From: Ptychodera flava
Lineage: Eukaryota > Hemichordata > Enteropneusta > Ptychoderidae
Assembly: GCF_041260155.1 (NCBI RefSeq)
Contig: NW_027248277.1
Location: 20,399,377 to 20,463,376, forward strand
Reading direction: 5' to 3'
DNA: 64,000 nucleotides
Shown: positions 1 to 11,547 of the stretch, one piece after another
How the letters are laid out: each line of letters begins with the position of its first letter
Numbering within the stretch: the first letter of the stretch is position 1
Translations under genes and position numbers: made by a program
The notes under the pieces: generated by a model
Told to the model about the DNA's origin: nothing
What the model saw: the letters and a program-made list of their open reading frames with translations, nothing else
Databases searched by the model: none

Positions 1-378
1 TATTAAGATATTTCCACTCGGCTGACAACGAACAGCATCTAACACGCTGAACGACTTCACCCGATTTATAGTCAAAATTCACTGATAGATATCACCATTT
101 TCTGCAGATGTAACAGCTTGCGGAAAAGCAAACACGCAAGCCTTTCATGTTTTAAAGATTAAACGAACATTCGAGATTTTCCTTTTAACATCGTAACCTT
201 AATAACAGAGCAGTGGCTATTAATATTTATTGTCATATGCAGACAGTGTGCTGAAAAGATAAATCTCTGTAGGTGATATAATGGCATCGAGCGCACAATT
301 TGTTTGTGAAAATTGGGATCTCTCAGTTTAGAGTCAGAAATACAACACTGTACTTTTGACAATACGATGGCCTAGTGT

Positions 379-426
379 AAGAGGGGCGTATCGCCTATGT
401 TACAGTACGGAAAATACGCCCCTCTT
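379..426. repeat. 13-bp-arm inverted repeat (hairpin), unit 1
   Basis: AAGAGGGGCGTAT at 379-391 is answered by its exact reverse complement ATACGCCCCTCTT at 414-426 across a 22-base spacer. The same hairpin is perfect in units 2 and 3 and degraded in unit 4 (near 21,250-21,300), where both arms have drifted. No protein-coding role is evident. It could be a small MITE remnant or a structured RNA, which cannot be settled here. Confidence 0.7.
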
Positions 427-689
427 TCGCTGGGCCATGGAATCGTTGCTGTGTTTGTGCTATAGAGATACATGTTTGTCACTGTGAAAAGCAATGGCGT
501 GTTTCTTTCGAGCCACGTGTGGCTAACGATCAATAAGTTGTATAAAATAAAACGAGCGATGCAAGGTCATAGTGATCCTAGCATATTTCCAATTGTATCT
601 TCGTCGATAGTTTATTTGAAATATCACAGTCAAAATTAATAATATAAATAAAAAACACTACGGGAGTGCGGTAGAGCATAGTTATTGTG

Positions 690-1085
690 AGGGAATTCAA
701 TAAAATTCGTTATTAATCAGAGGGAGACAGCTTTGGCTTTGTCAGGATTCTCTGCTTCACCAAAGTCTTCCGAATGATGGATACAATCATACCCTCGCAT
801 CGAATATATGTATAACTGCATTTGTGATACGTTGGCAAGCCAGGGCAGCAGTTCTTAAGCCAAAAGACAACGTGAGGTCAAAGAATAATAAGTTTCGCCG
901 AGTTTATTACAGAAAATGGAAGTCAGCTGGATCGGTAATTGCCGATAAGCGCTGCTTAAATCAAGCTTAAGCAATGGGCACCCATTCCCTTTTTGAGTCT
1001 CCATAGACGTAGAATTATCATTGGTTGGATGGATATTAAAGATGAAAATTCTAACCAAGATATTATCCGTTTTGGAGTCCACCAT
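690..1085 (-). pseudogene. Fossil DIRS-type reverse transcriptase fragment, unit 1
   Basis: The - strand encodes a decayed RT core: LKLDLSSAYRQLPI (RT block 3), then in units 2-3 FGLRTAALACQRITNAV, and further on YDCIHHSEDFGEAE..PDKA, which lines up with the YLDD-containing block of DIRS-like elements (YLDDF.G.E.P..A). The catalytic YLDD has become HSED-like, and this copy is cut by a stop after LTSR. The family assignment rests on recalled motif patterns (GLRSAA..CQR..NA) and is moderately secure. It is inactive and was carried along by the segmental duplication. Confidence 0.6.
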
Positions 1086-1109
1086 TTACTGAATGATCGA
1101 TTTAAAAGC

Positions 1110-1560
1110 TTAGATTGAAGACTAGGCGCCTATCGATTGACGCTATCATTTTTCTCCACTTTCCGAATGAGTGAGCTACTGAGTGGCGTGTCGAGGGGAT
1201 TAGATGAAAATGTACCAGCTGTAGCCCCATTTGAATAGTTCAATGTCTATTGGTGTTTTTTGTGATAGAGTATGGCAATTTTGAAGCTAATTAGTATATC
1301 AGCCAACCACGCTGTAAGAAAGCTGTCGGAAAGCGTAGATTGAAGGCTATGCGCCTATCGATCGACGCTATCTTTTTTCTCCACTGCCTGAATGGGTGAG
1401 GTACTAAGTTGAGCAACGAAGGGGTTAGCGAAAATGGACTAGCCGTGGCCCCTGCTGTCACTTCATCAATAATCCACCTTTCAACATGATCTGAATAATT
1501 TAATAGCGATGAGTATGTAGCATATGAGCTAACCACACTATAAGAAATCACACATGATTT
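1110..1560. repeat. Internal ~230 bp direct duplication, unit 1
   Basis: Two diverged tandem copies begin at about 1,112 and 1,338. Both share agattgaag.cta.gcgcctatcgat.gacgctatc, then TTTCTCCACT..C.GAATG.GTGAG, then a GTAGCCCC/GTGGCCCC segment, and both end in a 'gcaattttgaagctaa'/'gagctaaccacactataag' type segment. The duplication occurs in all four units, so it predates the 7 kb amplification. Confidence 0.7.
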
Positions 1561-2097
1561 TGTCATTCTAGTGTTGCAATTCTGCTCTCCAAATCGATAT
1601 TTTCGGATTTGATGAGACAAGTATCCTGCAATGGTAAATCAGATTACATTACCGAATCATGAGTAGTTATTACATTAGTTAAATCCTGTGATGAGGTTGG
1701 TTGCTATACCAATGACGTTCATTGTCAACAGAAATATAGCTGAGCGCATAGACATCATGACATATTTGTTTAGACTCATTTCTGGAATGGATGATTTCTT
1801 TTTGTGATATTAAGTCATCTTCTTTCCCATTGGATATTTTGTATTTTGTATTATTTATAGGAATTTGTCTGCTGAATTTTATCATCACACCTGATCGTGG
1901 AAAATCCTACAACAGGAACAATTTCCACTGTAAACAAGTTACCGGCAGTAGCTCCCCTACAATCACAGTCATTGCCATATGAGCTATTCTCGCAAAGTGT
2001 GCATGCCAGTCAGGTGGCTTCATCGTCAGTATAAGATAGTGATTCATTATGGATTTCCCTGTTGGGGTAAATATCAAGACCAAATTCCATGATATCA

Positions 2098-2392
2098 ACA
2101 TTATTAGCTTACCCTGAGAATTTGTTATAAATTTCTAAAATATACGTCAAAACAGCAATGGCTGCCTTACGTGTAACTTTGTTTCGACAAAAGAGACACT
2201 TGGTCTGCGTTATCCTGCAAAACCACATACATAGCACTTGACTGACCCTTTCGAACATTAATCTATACATGGCAGTTTGTATGCAGATATCGCACATGTG
2301 CACTTTGCGATCTGGGAACATGTTATTTAATATGAAGTCATTGATAATACACTCTGCAGTGTCTCTATCTCCTAGGCCTCCTGCAACCTTTC
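2098..2392 (-). other. Possible Cys-containing exon with splice donor, unit 1 (repeated in units 2 and 3)
   Basis: The - strand reads about 90 open codons, including HMCDIC...MWFCRITQTKCLFCRNK, and runs into TCAGG|GTAAGC, a good splice-donor match. The same open segment with the same donor is present in units 2 (9,034-9,330) and 3 (16,067-16,360). Its persistence may only reflect recent duplication. The upstream acceptor (ttgcag) has a poor polypyrimidine tract. The paired CxxC motifs hint at metal binding, but I recognise no family. Unit 4 lacks most of it. Confidence 0.25.
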
Positions 2393-2640
2393 TTTGTCAC
2401 ATCTCTACTGTCTATGCTCTACCTCAGACAATGCGTTGTCTTCCTTGATCAATTGGTGCCTGCTACATTTCTCGCCTTACCAATGTGTTGGCGCCAGGCA
2501 CGCCCCTTATGTCGATGATCTGACTGCTACTGAAATATCATCATGTAGGTATCACTGATGGAATTATTTCAGGAGGGCGCTACACATGATGGCCCGCCAT
2601 CTTAACAATTATCGCTCACATTGGAACGACAGTGCAAAAT

Positions 2641-2671
2641 GTGAACAAACAAACAAACAAACAAACAAACA
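2641..2671. repeat. (CAAA)n microsatellite, unit 1
   Basis: About 7 copies of CAAA. The orthologous tract has ~15 copies in unit 2 (9,570-9,632) and ~4-5 in unit 3 (16,601-16,621), so it has mutated since the duplications and gives a relative clock for them. Confidence 0.9.
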
Positions 2672-3624
2672 AGGCCTGCATCATCATAAAAATATTGGAT
2701 TTCCATTTGATTAGAACACTGAAAACTACCGCTTTTAAAACTATAACAAATAAACAATGTACAATCACCATTTTCACCCTTTCTTCGTGATTAACAATGT
2801 GTTTACTAACGAGACAGAAACTACTACAGGATACAGACACAGTACCTGACTATTACCAGTGAAACTTTATTGTACATTACCTTATTTTGAAACCGTTTAC
2901 CGTTTACCATTGCTGATATTGTTGTGCAGTGCAAATCTGTAGTTTCTGTACTAGGAAAGGGAAATGTGTTGTTAGGTAAGTTGGAATTGTGATCATTGCG
3001 GAATTTTGTAGAGTTATTTTTGTACTCAAAAGAACGCTAGAAATGTATTTAATTGACATCTTCTCCCATTTAAGAAGGTTTCAATCTACTATATATCTAA
3101 TTACGCATCTTAGTGATTATAACCAGTCCTGGTAGACGAATAAGCTAGAAGTTAACTGGTTTCTCTGCTTTGCATTCATCAAGGCGTGTTACCATCAGAT
3201 AGTTTATAAAATTACATTATTGGTGTTGTTGTATTGTTTCTCCCGAGTTAAAACTCATTTAGCCGTCTGTGATTTCTTGCATTTAAATTGCAGTTGAAGA
3301 AGATGTCTTACAATATTTTATTTGCGTAAGTTGTGTGTTTCAAATCTAATAAGTATTCAAACACAGCCTATGAATAATTACCAGCGAAATTACAATTTCA
3401 TTTCACTTCAATGAACTGCAAAATGAATGAGGAATGACAGTCCTAGCATTAAAGTAACTTTGAGTCAGAAATTCGACTTCCCTGTATTCAATCGTTAGAG
3501 TTTTTGTGTGTAACTTTTTGAATTTTACTACAACCCTTCTGTTATTGTGAATGGTACTTTGGTTGTGATATAGTAGTTGCATCTCTGTTGAAGTTTTGAA
3601 TAAATAAACAAAATTATTTTATAT

Positions 3625-3629
<5 letters not shown>

Positions 3630-3702
<73 letters not shown>

Positions 3703-3760
3703 GGGGGGTGTGTATGTATGTATGTTTGCGTGTATATTTCTTTGTCTGTCTGTCTGTCTC
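3630..3760. repeat. (TA)n-(TG)n-(TATG)n-(TCTG)n compound microsatellite, unit 1
   Basis: A TA run (3,630-3,681) passes into TG (to ~3,702), a G run, TATG and TCTG repeats. Open frames across it are low-complexity artefacts. Confidence 0.9.
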
Positions 3761-4541
3761 TTTGTTGTTTTGTCAAATTACCTACCCTTACTACCTGCTT
3801 ATACTTAGCAAAATTTAACAATTCACTGTCTGTGGAATAAATGAACAGGCGCACAAAACCTTTGCAAGAACAAACGCGCCTTTACTAGAGAAATATGGAA
3901 CTGCATCAAGGGAAGGCAATGCCGCCTTTACCTGCAGAGTATATATTATGCAAAATTAGAGTACGGGTAAATTTAATCCTTCTCAGCGTGACACACTGAA
4001 AGAAGATTCTGCATTGTAGTAGAACAATTGGAAAGAATACGAACGGTGGATAAGAGCATGTAGTTTCTGGATTGATTCTGCACAGTTTTGTCAGCATTCA
4101 AAGGATTGAAATGACTTTCCGGTACTACGATAGAATTTTCATTTCAAATTATTCATTCTACAGTGTCAATCAACATTACCACTAGAATGAAACGTTCCTT
4201 GCAAATCTATTAGTATTTTTACCAGGACATCATGATAAATTGTGCAAAAAAGTATTTGTCATTGGGGATTCCAGCCAAAACATGCGTTTGAATGGGTTAC
4301 CGTAGCTAGCCATAATTAAGTTTGCATGTTAAAATACAAAGGTAACGCATTCATGCTAGGTGATTGAGTGTAATTACATTTAGTTAAAAAGACACCTATA
4401 TTTTCTCTAAGAGACAGAGCCGCTACCCATCGTTATCTTCTTACATTAAACACCAGATGGCAGTACACCACCATCACAAAGAGTTACGATAGCCACGTCA
4501 ATAGCTATGGTGATGCTATTTTGCCGCGGCCGATATAGACT

Positions 4542-5596
4542 TCAGCAGAGCCATTTCATTTGTTCTTCATACACCTTGTTATTGAGTTCGGCGACGTCCG
4601 ACTGTAATCTATGGCAAAAATCACGGTCCTGATCTTTCTGGCACCTGACCTTCGCAGCGTTCTGTACGGATCTGAGTTTTGCAAGATCAGCTTCAAAGTC
4701 GCCATCATAGTTCGCAACCCTTCTCCAGAAAGTATTGTTGAAAAAGTTGTACAAGCGTATATCTGCAGGTGATAATTCTGTTATAATATCTCGCATTTGA
4801 TTGGTGATCGGTGGTTGATACTTGGTGTGCACTTTGCAAGAATTATAGATAACGTCCTCAAAGTTCCAACACATTGTCTTTTTTAGTAAAACAAGCGACT
4901 CGTCGAAGTACTCCAAAAGCATGACAAGGTCGAGCTCTCCGTTCAGTCTTTCTAACGCTGCAAGTGAAGATGTCTTGTTTGCATAAATATCTAGGCCAAA
5001 GCGGGTGGAAAAGGAGTTTGTCCAATGCAGTAATGATTTGTCAACTTTGATGTCTTCCAAGAGGTCACTTAGATATCGCGCGAAAGGGTCTGGTGACATC
5101 GCAAGGTTCATACCTCTTCTACTGTAATAAAACCGTGATTTCAGATGTGTGTATGGCGACCGTACAATCGTGAAATACTTAGCATTGGAATGATACGTTT
5201 AAGTGACAGGCGATCATACATGTCAATATGCAAACAAATATAATCATATCCTGGAAAGTTGCTACAATTGTAGTATAAAATCCCGAGACGATGATTCTTC
5301 TTGTCCAGTCTTATAAGATAGTCTTCAATGGTTAATTTTTTCAAGGCTGCCACAAGTTTATTCTTCATACCAAAACGAAGCAACAACGAAGACACTGTGC
5401 TTCCACCTGTCTTTTCTGGTTTTACGAAGACGAATTTTGTCAAGGGTTTGCAAGATCGAGTCGATGAGGTTACATCATCGTAGGAAGATGTTTTGCTGTA
5501 AGATTGGCCCTTGCCACTTATGTTGGTGTTTGTGTGTTCATCCGTTAGATGGTTCGGGCTTAAGCAAAACAATGAAAAGAACAGAATGCAATACAT
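4542..5596 (-). pseudogene. Galactose-3-O-sulfotransferase-like gene, copy 1 (one-base frameshift)
   Basis: Intronless - strand gene, near-identical to the intact copy in unit 2. The 5' part (5,596 down to ~5,190) encodes a hydrophobic N-terminal signal-anchor and the PAPS 5'-phosphosulfate loop KPEKTGGSTV. The 3' part (from ~5,180 down) encodes the 3'-phosphate loop TIVRSPYTHLKSRF and the C-terminal half ending in ..EEQMKWLC. The frame breaks near 5,185, where unit 2 has TTT and this copy TT, so the reading passes out of frame within ..RIIPN. A single homopolymer base could equally be a sequencing error, so the gene may be functional. Family role (from known Gal3ST enzymes): transfer of sulfate from PAPS to the 3-OH of galactose on glycolipids or glycoproteins in the Golgi. 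Confidence 0.8.
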
Positions 5597-6145
5597 TTTG
5601 AGTATATGTCAGGAAATATTGGCAACAAAAGTAACATTTGGCATCATCAACGTAAATATGGATTAGGTAGAGAAAGTGATATAATCTCAGGGACAGATAT
5701 TAGGACTGCCAAACTTTTATTTTGACCTACTTCTTTAGGGACTCATCTTGAAGCGGATATATAAAGCTCTCAACATTATTGTTATGTCCTTGAAAGAGAA
5801 TAGTATGATCGCTGGAAGTTCATATATTGCGAGGCACGAACTATGTTTATATGACACAAAACGATTATGAGCGGTGGTTTGGCAGTTTACATGGAGTCTT
5901 GTTCTGTATATCAAATTATGAGGTTTGGATAAAAATGTATACTCTTCGACTTCGATGCAAAAAGAATAAGAAATCACTCACAGAATGATCATCCATGAAA
6001 TTCTGGTAAGGTTATTCCAAGAAAGTGCTGACAACAAAGAAACCATACCAACGACGAAAATCAACATGTTGGTTCTGCTACAGCCGCACGTCACTGTAAT
6101 AGAAACACAAGGACTGAACAGCAGAGAACAAATACGACTTTAACT

Positions 6146-6350
6146 ATGTATGTATGTATGTATGTATGTATGTATGTATGTATGTATGTATGTATGTATG
6201 TATGTATGTATGTTTGTACGTTCGCACGTATGTATGTGTGCACGTATGCATATACGTATGTACGTACGTATGATAGGTAGGTAGGTAGGTAGGGAGGGAG
6301 GGAGGAAGGGAGGGAGAGAGGGAGGGAGGGAGGGAGGGAGGGAGGGAGCT
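6146..6350. repeat. (ATGT)n and (GGTA)/(GGGA)n microsatellite upstream of sulfotransferase copy 1
   Basis: About 17 ATGT copies (6,148-6,212) are followed by degenerate TACG/GTAC, then GGTA and GGGA runs. It lies ~550 bases upstream of the sulfotransferase start (gene on - strand). An equivalent tract sits in the same place in every other copy. Confidence 0.9.
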
Positions 6351-7292
6351 AATCGATAATTATAGCATTGTCACTTGTGATAAATATCGGCAAACGTTTC
6401 TAGCTGCACCCAAATGAATCGAATCGCAGGGATTTTGCTAAGAAAAACTTTTAACTTTCTGCATTTTAGTGTACTAAATTTTCCGAACACAATTGAAACT
6501 CATATGGGATAATTGGAACTATATATTTTTCAAGTTTCTCAAAAGTGTGAAGTGACCTACGGCTTAATGTTACGACATCAAAAATTACTCATAAAAACAA
6601 GTGTATTGCTCAGAAAGAAAAGCAGATAAGCTTATATTTGCTGATTTAGCTCATATTACTTCACTATCCAATTATCCAAAATAAGTTCCAATCGAGTTTC
6701 CGATAAAATCAGGGAGAAGCAATACGTGTCATTATTCGTGCCATTGTCCTGTGAAATGGAAAGGTTAAGTGTCAAAAATGTATTATTAAGATGGCAAAAC
6801 TGGCATTGCATATCTTACCTTTTGAAGGGGTTGACTTCATGTCGTTACTTTTGAGGGTTGCCTTTTAAAATGCGAATCTGCAAAGACTGTAGTAGTTCCA
6901 CAGGCTCCCAGTAATATTAATATATTTCCACTCGGCTGACAACGAACAGCATCTGACACGCTGAACGAATTCACCCGATTTATCGTCAAAATTCACTGAT
7001 AGAGATCACCATTTTCTGCAGATGTAACAGCTTGCGGAAAAGCAAACACGCAAGCCTTTCATGTTTTAAAGATTAAACGAACATTCGAGATTTTCCTTTT
7101 AACATCTTAACTTTAATAACAGAGCAGTGGCTATTAATATTTATTGTCATATGCAGACAGTGTGCTGAAAAGATAAATCTCTGTAGGTGATATAATGGCA
7201 TCGAGCGCACAATTTGTTTGTGAAAATTGGGATCTCTCAGTTTAGAGTCAGAAATACAACACTGTACTTTTGACAATACGATGGCCTAGTGT

Positions 7293-7340
7293 AAGAGGGG
7301 CGTATCGCCTGTGTTACAGTACGGAAAATACGCCCCTCTT
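7293..7340. repeat. 13-bp-arm hairpin, unit 2
   Basis: Arms 7,293-7,305 and 7,328-7,340 are exact reverse complements with a 22-base spacer, as in unit 1. Confidence 0.7.
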
Positions 7341-7604
7341 TCGCTGGGCCATGGAATCGTTGCTGTGTTTGTGCTACAGAGATACATGTTTGTCACTGTG
7401 AAAAGCAATGGCGTGTTTCTTTCGAGCCACGTGTGGCTAACGATCAATAAGTTGTATAAAATAAAACGAGCGATGCAAGGTCATAGTGATCCTAGCATAT
7501 ATCCAATTGTATCTTCGTCGATAGTTTATTTGAAATATCACAGTCAAAATTAATAATATAAATAAAAAACACTACGGGAGTGCGGTAGAGCATAGTTATT
7601 GTGA

Positions 7605-8000
7605 GGGAATTCAATAGAATTCGATATTGATCAGAGGGAGACAGCTTTGGCTTTGTCAGGATTCTCTGCTTCACCAAAGTCTTCCGAATGATGGATACAA
7701 TCATACCCTCGCATCGAATATATGTATAACTGCATTTGTGATACGTTGGCAAGCCAGGGCAGCAGTTCTTAAGCCAAAAAAACCCCGTGAGGTCAAAGAA
7801 TAATAAGTTTCGCCGAGTTTATTACAGAAAATGGAAGTCAGCTGGATCGGTAATTGCCGATAAGCGCTGCTTAAATCAAGCTTAAGCAATAGGCACCCAT
7901 TCCCTTTTTGAGTCTCCATAGACGTAGAATTATCATTGGTTGGATGGATATTAAAGATGAAAATTCTAACCAAGATATTATCCGTTTTGGAGTCCACCAT
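7605..8000 (-). pseudogene. Fossil DIRS-type reverse transcriptase fragment, unit 2
   Basis: This is the best-preserved copy. The - strand frame 8,000-7,701 shows LLLKLDLSSAYRQLPI and FGLRTAALACQRITNAV..IF. A shifted frame just downstream shows YDCIHHSEDFGEAE, the position of the YLDD active-site block. The region between blocks is shortened, the aspartates are lost and no integrase follows, so it is a relic. Confidence 0.6.
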
Positions 8001-8014
8001 TTACTGAATGATGG

Positions 8015-8480
8015 ATTTAAAAGCTTAGATTGAAGACTAGGCGCTATCGATTGACGCTATCATTTTTTCTCCACTTTCCGAATGAGTGAGCTACTGAGTG
8101 GCGTGTCAAGGGGATTAGATGAAAATGTACTAGCTGTAGCCCCATCTGAATAGTTCAATGTCTATTGGTGTTTATTGTGGTAGAGTATGGCAATTTTGAA
8201 GCTAATTAGTATATCAGCCAACCACGCTGTAAGAAAGCTGTCGGAAAGCGTAGATTGGAGACTATGCGCCTATCGATCGACGCTATCTTTTTTCTCCACT
8301 GCCTGAATGGGTGAGGTACTAAGTGGAGCAACGAAGGGGTTAGCTAAAATGGACTAGCCGTGGCCCCTGCTGTCACTTCATTAATGACCCACCTTTCAAC
8401 ATGATCTGAATAATGTAATAGCGATGAGTATGTAGCATATGAGCTAACCACACTGTAAGAAATCACACATGATTTTGTCA
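8015..8480. repeat. Internal ~230 bp direct duplication, unit 2
   Basis: Same diverged pair as in unit 1, with copies starting at about 8,025 and 8,250. A 9-bp duplication of GCTCTCCAT near 8,500 is specific to this unit. Confidence 0.65.
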
Positions 8481-9033
8481 TTCTAGTGTTGCAATTCTGC
8501 TCTCCATTGCTCTCCAAATCGATATTTTCGGATTTGATGAGACAAGTATCCTGCAATGGTAAATCAGATTACATTACTGAATCATGAGTAGTTATTACAT
8601 TAGTTAAATCCTGTGATGAGGTTGGTTGCTATACCAATGACGTTCATTGTCAACAGAAATATAGCTGAGCGCATAGACATCATGACATATTTGTTTAGAC
8701 TCATTTCTGGAATGGATGATTTCTTTTTGTGATATTAAGTCATCTTCTTTCCCATTGGATATTTTGTATTTTGTATTATTTATAGGAATTTGTCTGCTGA
8801 ATTTTATCATCACACCTGATCGTGGAAAATCCTACAACAGGAACAATTTCCACTGTAAACAAGTTACCGGCAGTAGCTCCCCTACAATCACAGTCATTGC
8901 CATATGAGCTATTCTCGCAAAGTGTGCATGCCAGTTAGGTGGCTTCATCGCCAGTATAAGATAGTGATTCATTATGGATTTCCCTGTTGGGGTAAATATC
9001 AAGACCAAATTCCATGATATCAACATTATTAGC

Positions 9034-9330
9034 TTACCCTGAGAATTTGTTATCAATTTCTACAATATACGTCAAAACAGCAATGGCTGCCTTACGTGTA
9101 ACTTTGTTTCGACAAAAGAGACACTTGGTCTGCGTTATCCTGCAAAACCACATACGTAGCACTTGACTGACCCTTTCGAACATTAATCTATACATGGCAG
9201 TTTGTATGCAGATATCGCACATGTGCACTTTGCGATCTGGGAACATGTTATTTAATATGAAGTCATTGATAATACACTCTGCAGTGTCTCTATCTCCTAG
9301 GCCTCCTGCAACCTTTCTTTGTCACATCTC
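9034..9330 (-). other. Possible Cys-containing exon with splice donor, unit 2
   Basis: Open - strand segment ending at a GGTAAGC donor, matching the unit 1 segment apart from a few residues (for example LRMWF instead of LCMWF). No known family is recognised. It could be a fossil exon of a host gene captured when the unit formed. Confidence 0.25.
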
Positions 9331-9569
9331 TACTGTCTATGTTCTACCTCAGACAATGCGTTGTCTTCCTTGATCAATTGGTGCCTGCTACATTTCCCGC
9401 CTTACCAATGTGTTGGCGCCAGGCACGCCCCTTATGTCGATGATCTGACTGCTACTGAAATATCATCATGTAGGTATCACTGATGGAATTATTTCAGGAG
9501 GGCGCTACACATGATGGCCCGCCATCTTAACAATTACCGCTCACATTGGAACGGCAGTGCAAAATGTGA

Positions 9570-9632
9570 ACAAACAAACAAACAAACAAACAAACAAACA
9601 AACAAACAAACAAACAAACAAACAAACAAACA
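9570..9632. repeat. (CAAA)n microsatellite, unit 2
   Basis: About 15 CAAA copies, roughly double the unit 1 tract. Open frames here (VCLF or NKQT repeats) are artefacts. Confidence 0.9.
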
Positions 9633-10594
9633 CAGCCTGCATCATCATAGAAATATTGGATTTCCATTTGATTAGAACACTGAAAACTACCGCTTTTAAA
9701 ACTATAACAAATATACAATGTACAATCACCATTTTCACCCTTTCTTCGTGATTAACAATGTGTTACTAACGAGACAGAAAGTACTACAGGATACAGACAC
9801 AGTACCTGACTATTACCAGTGAAACTTTATTGTACATTACCTTATTTTGAAACCGTTTACCGTTTACCCGTTTACCATTGCTGATATTGTTGTGCAGTGC
9901 AAATCTGTAGTTTCTGTACTAGGAAAGGGAAATGTGTTGTTAGGTAAGTTGGAATTGTGATCATAGCGGAATTTTGTAGAGTTATTTTTGTACTCAAAAG
10001 AACGCTAGAAATGAATTTAATTGACATCTTCTCACATTTAAGAAGGTTTCAATCTACTATATATCTAATTACGCATCTTAGTGATTATAACCAGTCCTGG
10101 TAGACGAATAAGCTAGAAGTTAACTGGTTTCTCTGCTTTGCATTCATCAAGGCGTGTTACCATCAGATAGTTTATTAAATTACATTATTGGTGTTGTTGT
10201 ATTGTTTCTCCCGAGTTAAAACTCATTTAGCCGTCTGTGATTTCTTGCATTTAAATTGCAGTTGAAGAAGATGTCTTACAATATTTTATTTGCGTAAGTT
10301 GTGTGTTTCAAATCAAATAAGTATTCAAACACAGCCTATGAATAATTACCAGCGAAATTACAATTTCATTTCACTTCAATGAACTGCAAAATGAATGAGG
10401 AATGACAGTCCTAGCATTAAAGTAACTTTGAGTCAGAATTCGACTTCCCTGTATTCAATCGTTAGAGTTTTTGTGTGTAACTTTTTGAATTTTACTACAA
10501 CCCTCCTGTTATTGTGAATGGTACTTTGGTTTTAATATAGTAGTTGCATCTGTGTTGAAGTTTTGAATAAATAAACAAAATTATTTTATAAATA

Positions 10595-10730
<136 letters not shown>

Positions 10731-11547
10731 CGTGTATATTTCTTTGTCTGTCTGTCTTTCTGTCTCTTTGTTGTTTTGTCCAATTACCTACCCTTACTAC
10801 CTGCTTATACTTAGCAAAATTTAACAATTCACTGTCTGTGGAATAAATGAACAGGCGCACAAAACTTTTGCAAGAACAAACGCGCCTTTACTAGAGAAAA
10901 ATGGAACTGCATTAAGGGAAGGCAATGCCGCCTTTACCTGCAGAGTATATATTATGCAAAATTAGAGTATGGGTAAATTTAATCCTTCTCAGCGTGACAC
11001 ACTGAAAGAAGATTCTGCATTTTAGCGGCACAATTGGAAAGAATACGAACGGTGGATAAGAGCATGTAGTTTCTGGATTGATTCTGCACAGTTTTGTCAG
11101 CATTCAAAGGATTGAAATGACTTTTCGGTACTACGATAGGATTTTGATTTGAAATTATTCATTCTACAGTGTCAATCAACATTACCACTAGAATGAAACG
11201 TTCCTTGCAAATCTATTAGTATTTTTACCAGGACATCATGATAAATTGTGCAAAAAAGTATTTGTCATTGGGGATTCCAGCCAAAACATGCGTTTGAATG
11301 GGTTACCGTAGCTAGCCATAATTAAGTTTGCATGTTAAAATACAAAGGTAACGCATTCATTCTAGGTGATTGAGTGTAATGTCATTTAGCTAAAAAGACA
11401 CCTATATTTTCTCTGAGAGACAGAGCCGCTACCCATGGTTATCTTCTTACATTAAACACCAGATGACAGTACACCACTATCAAAAAGAGTTACGATAGCC
11501 ACGTCAATAGCTATGGTGATGCTATTTTGCCGCGGCCGATATAGACT

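Larger units (their letters stand above)
1..6914. repeat. Tandem ~7 kb unit, copy 1
   Basis: First of four head-to-tail copies. The sequence at position 1 (anchor tattaa...atttccactcgg) recurs at 6,915, 13,942 and 20,875, giving periods of 6,914, 7,027 and 6,933 bases. By eye, long stretches of copies 1-3 differ only at scattered bases and in microsatellite length. The unit includes one sulfotransferase gene on the - strand, here frameshifted. The true start of copy 1 may lie left of the window. Unequal crossing-over is the likely origin. Confidence 0.93.

Noticed and set aside
159..362. 67-codon - strand frame (MSKVQCC...) repeated in three units
   Set aside because: Identity follows from recent duplication. 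In unit 4 the frame is interrupted near its start and replacement changes are frequent, so coding is not supported.
9557..9751. Frames encoding NKQT or VCLF repeats
   Set aside because: Artefacts of the (CAAA)n tract.
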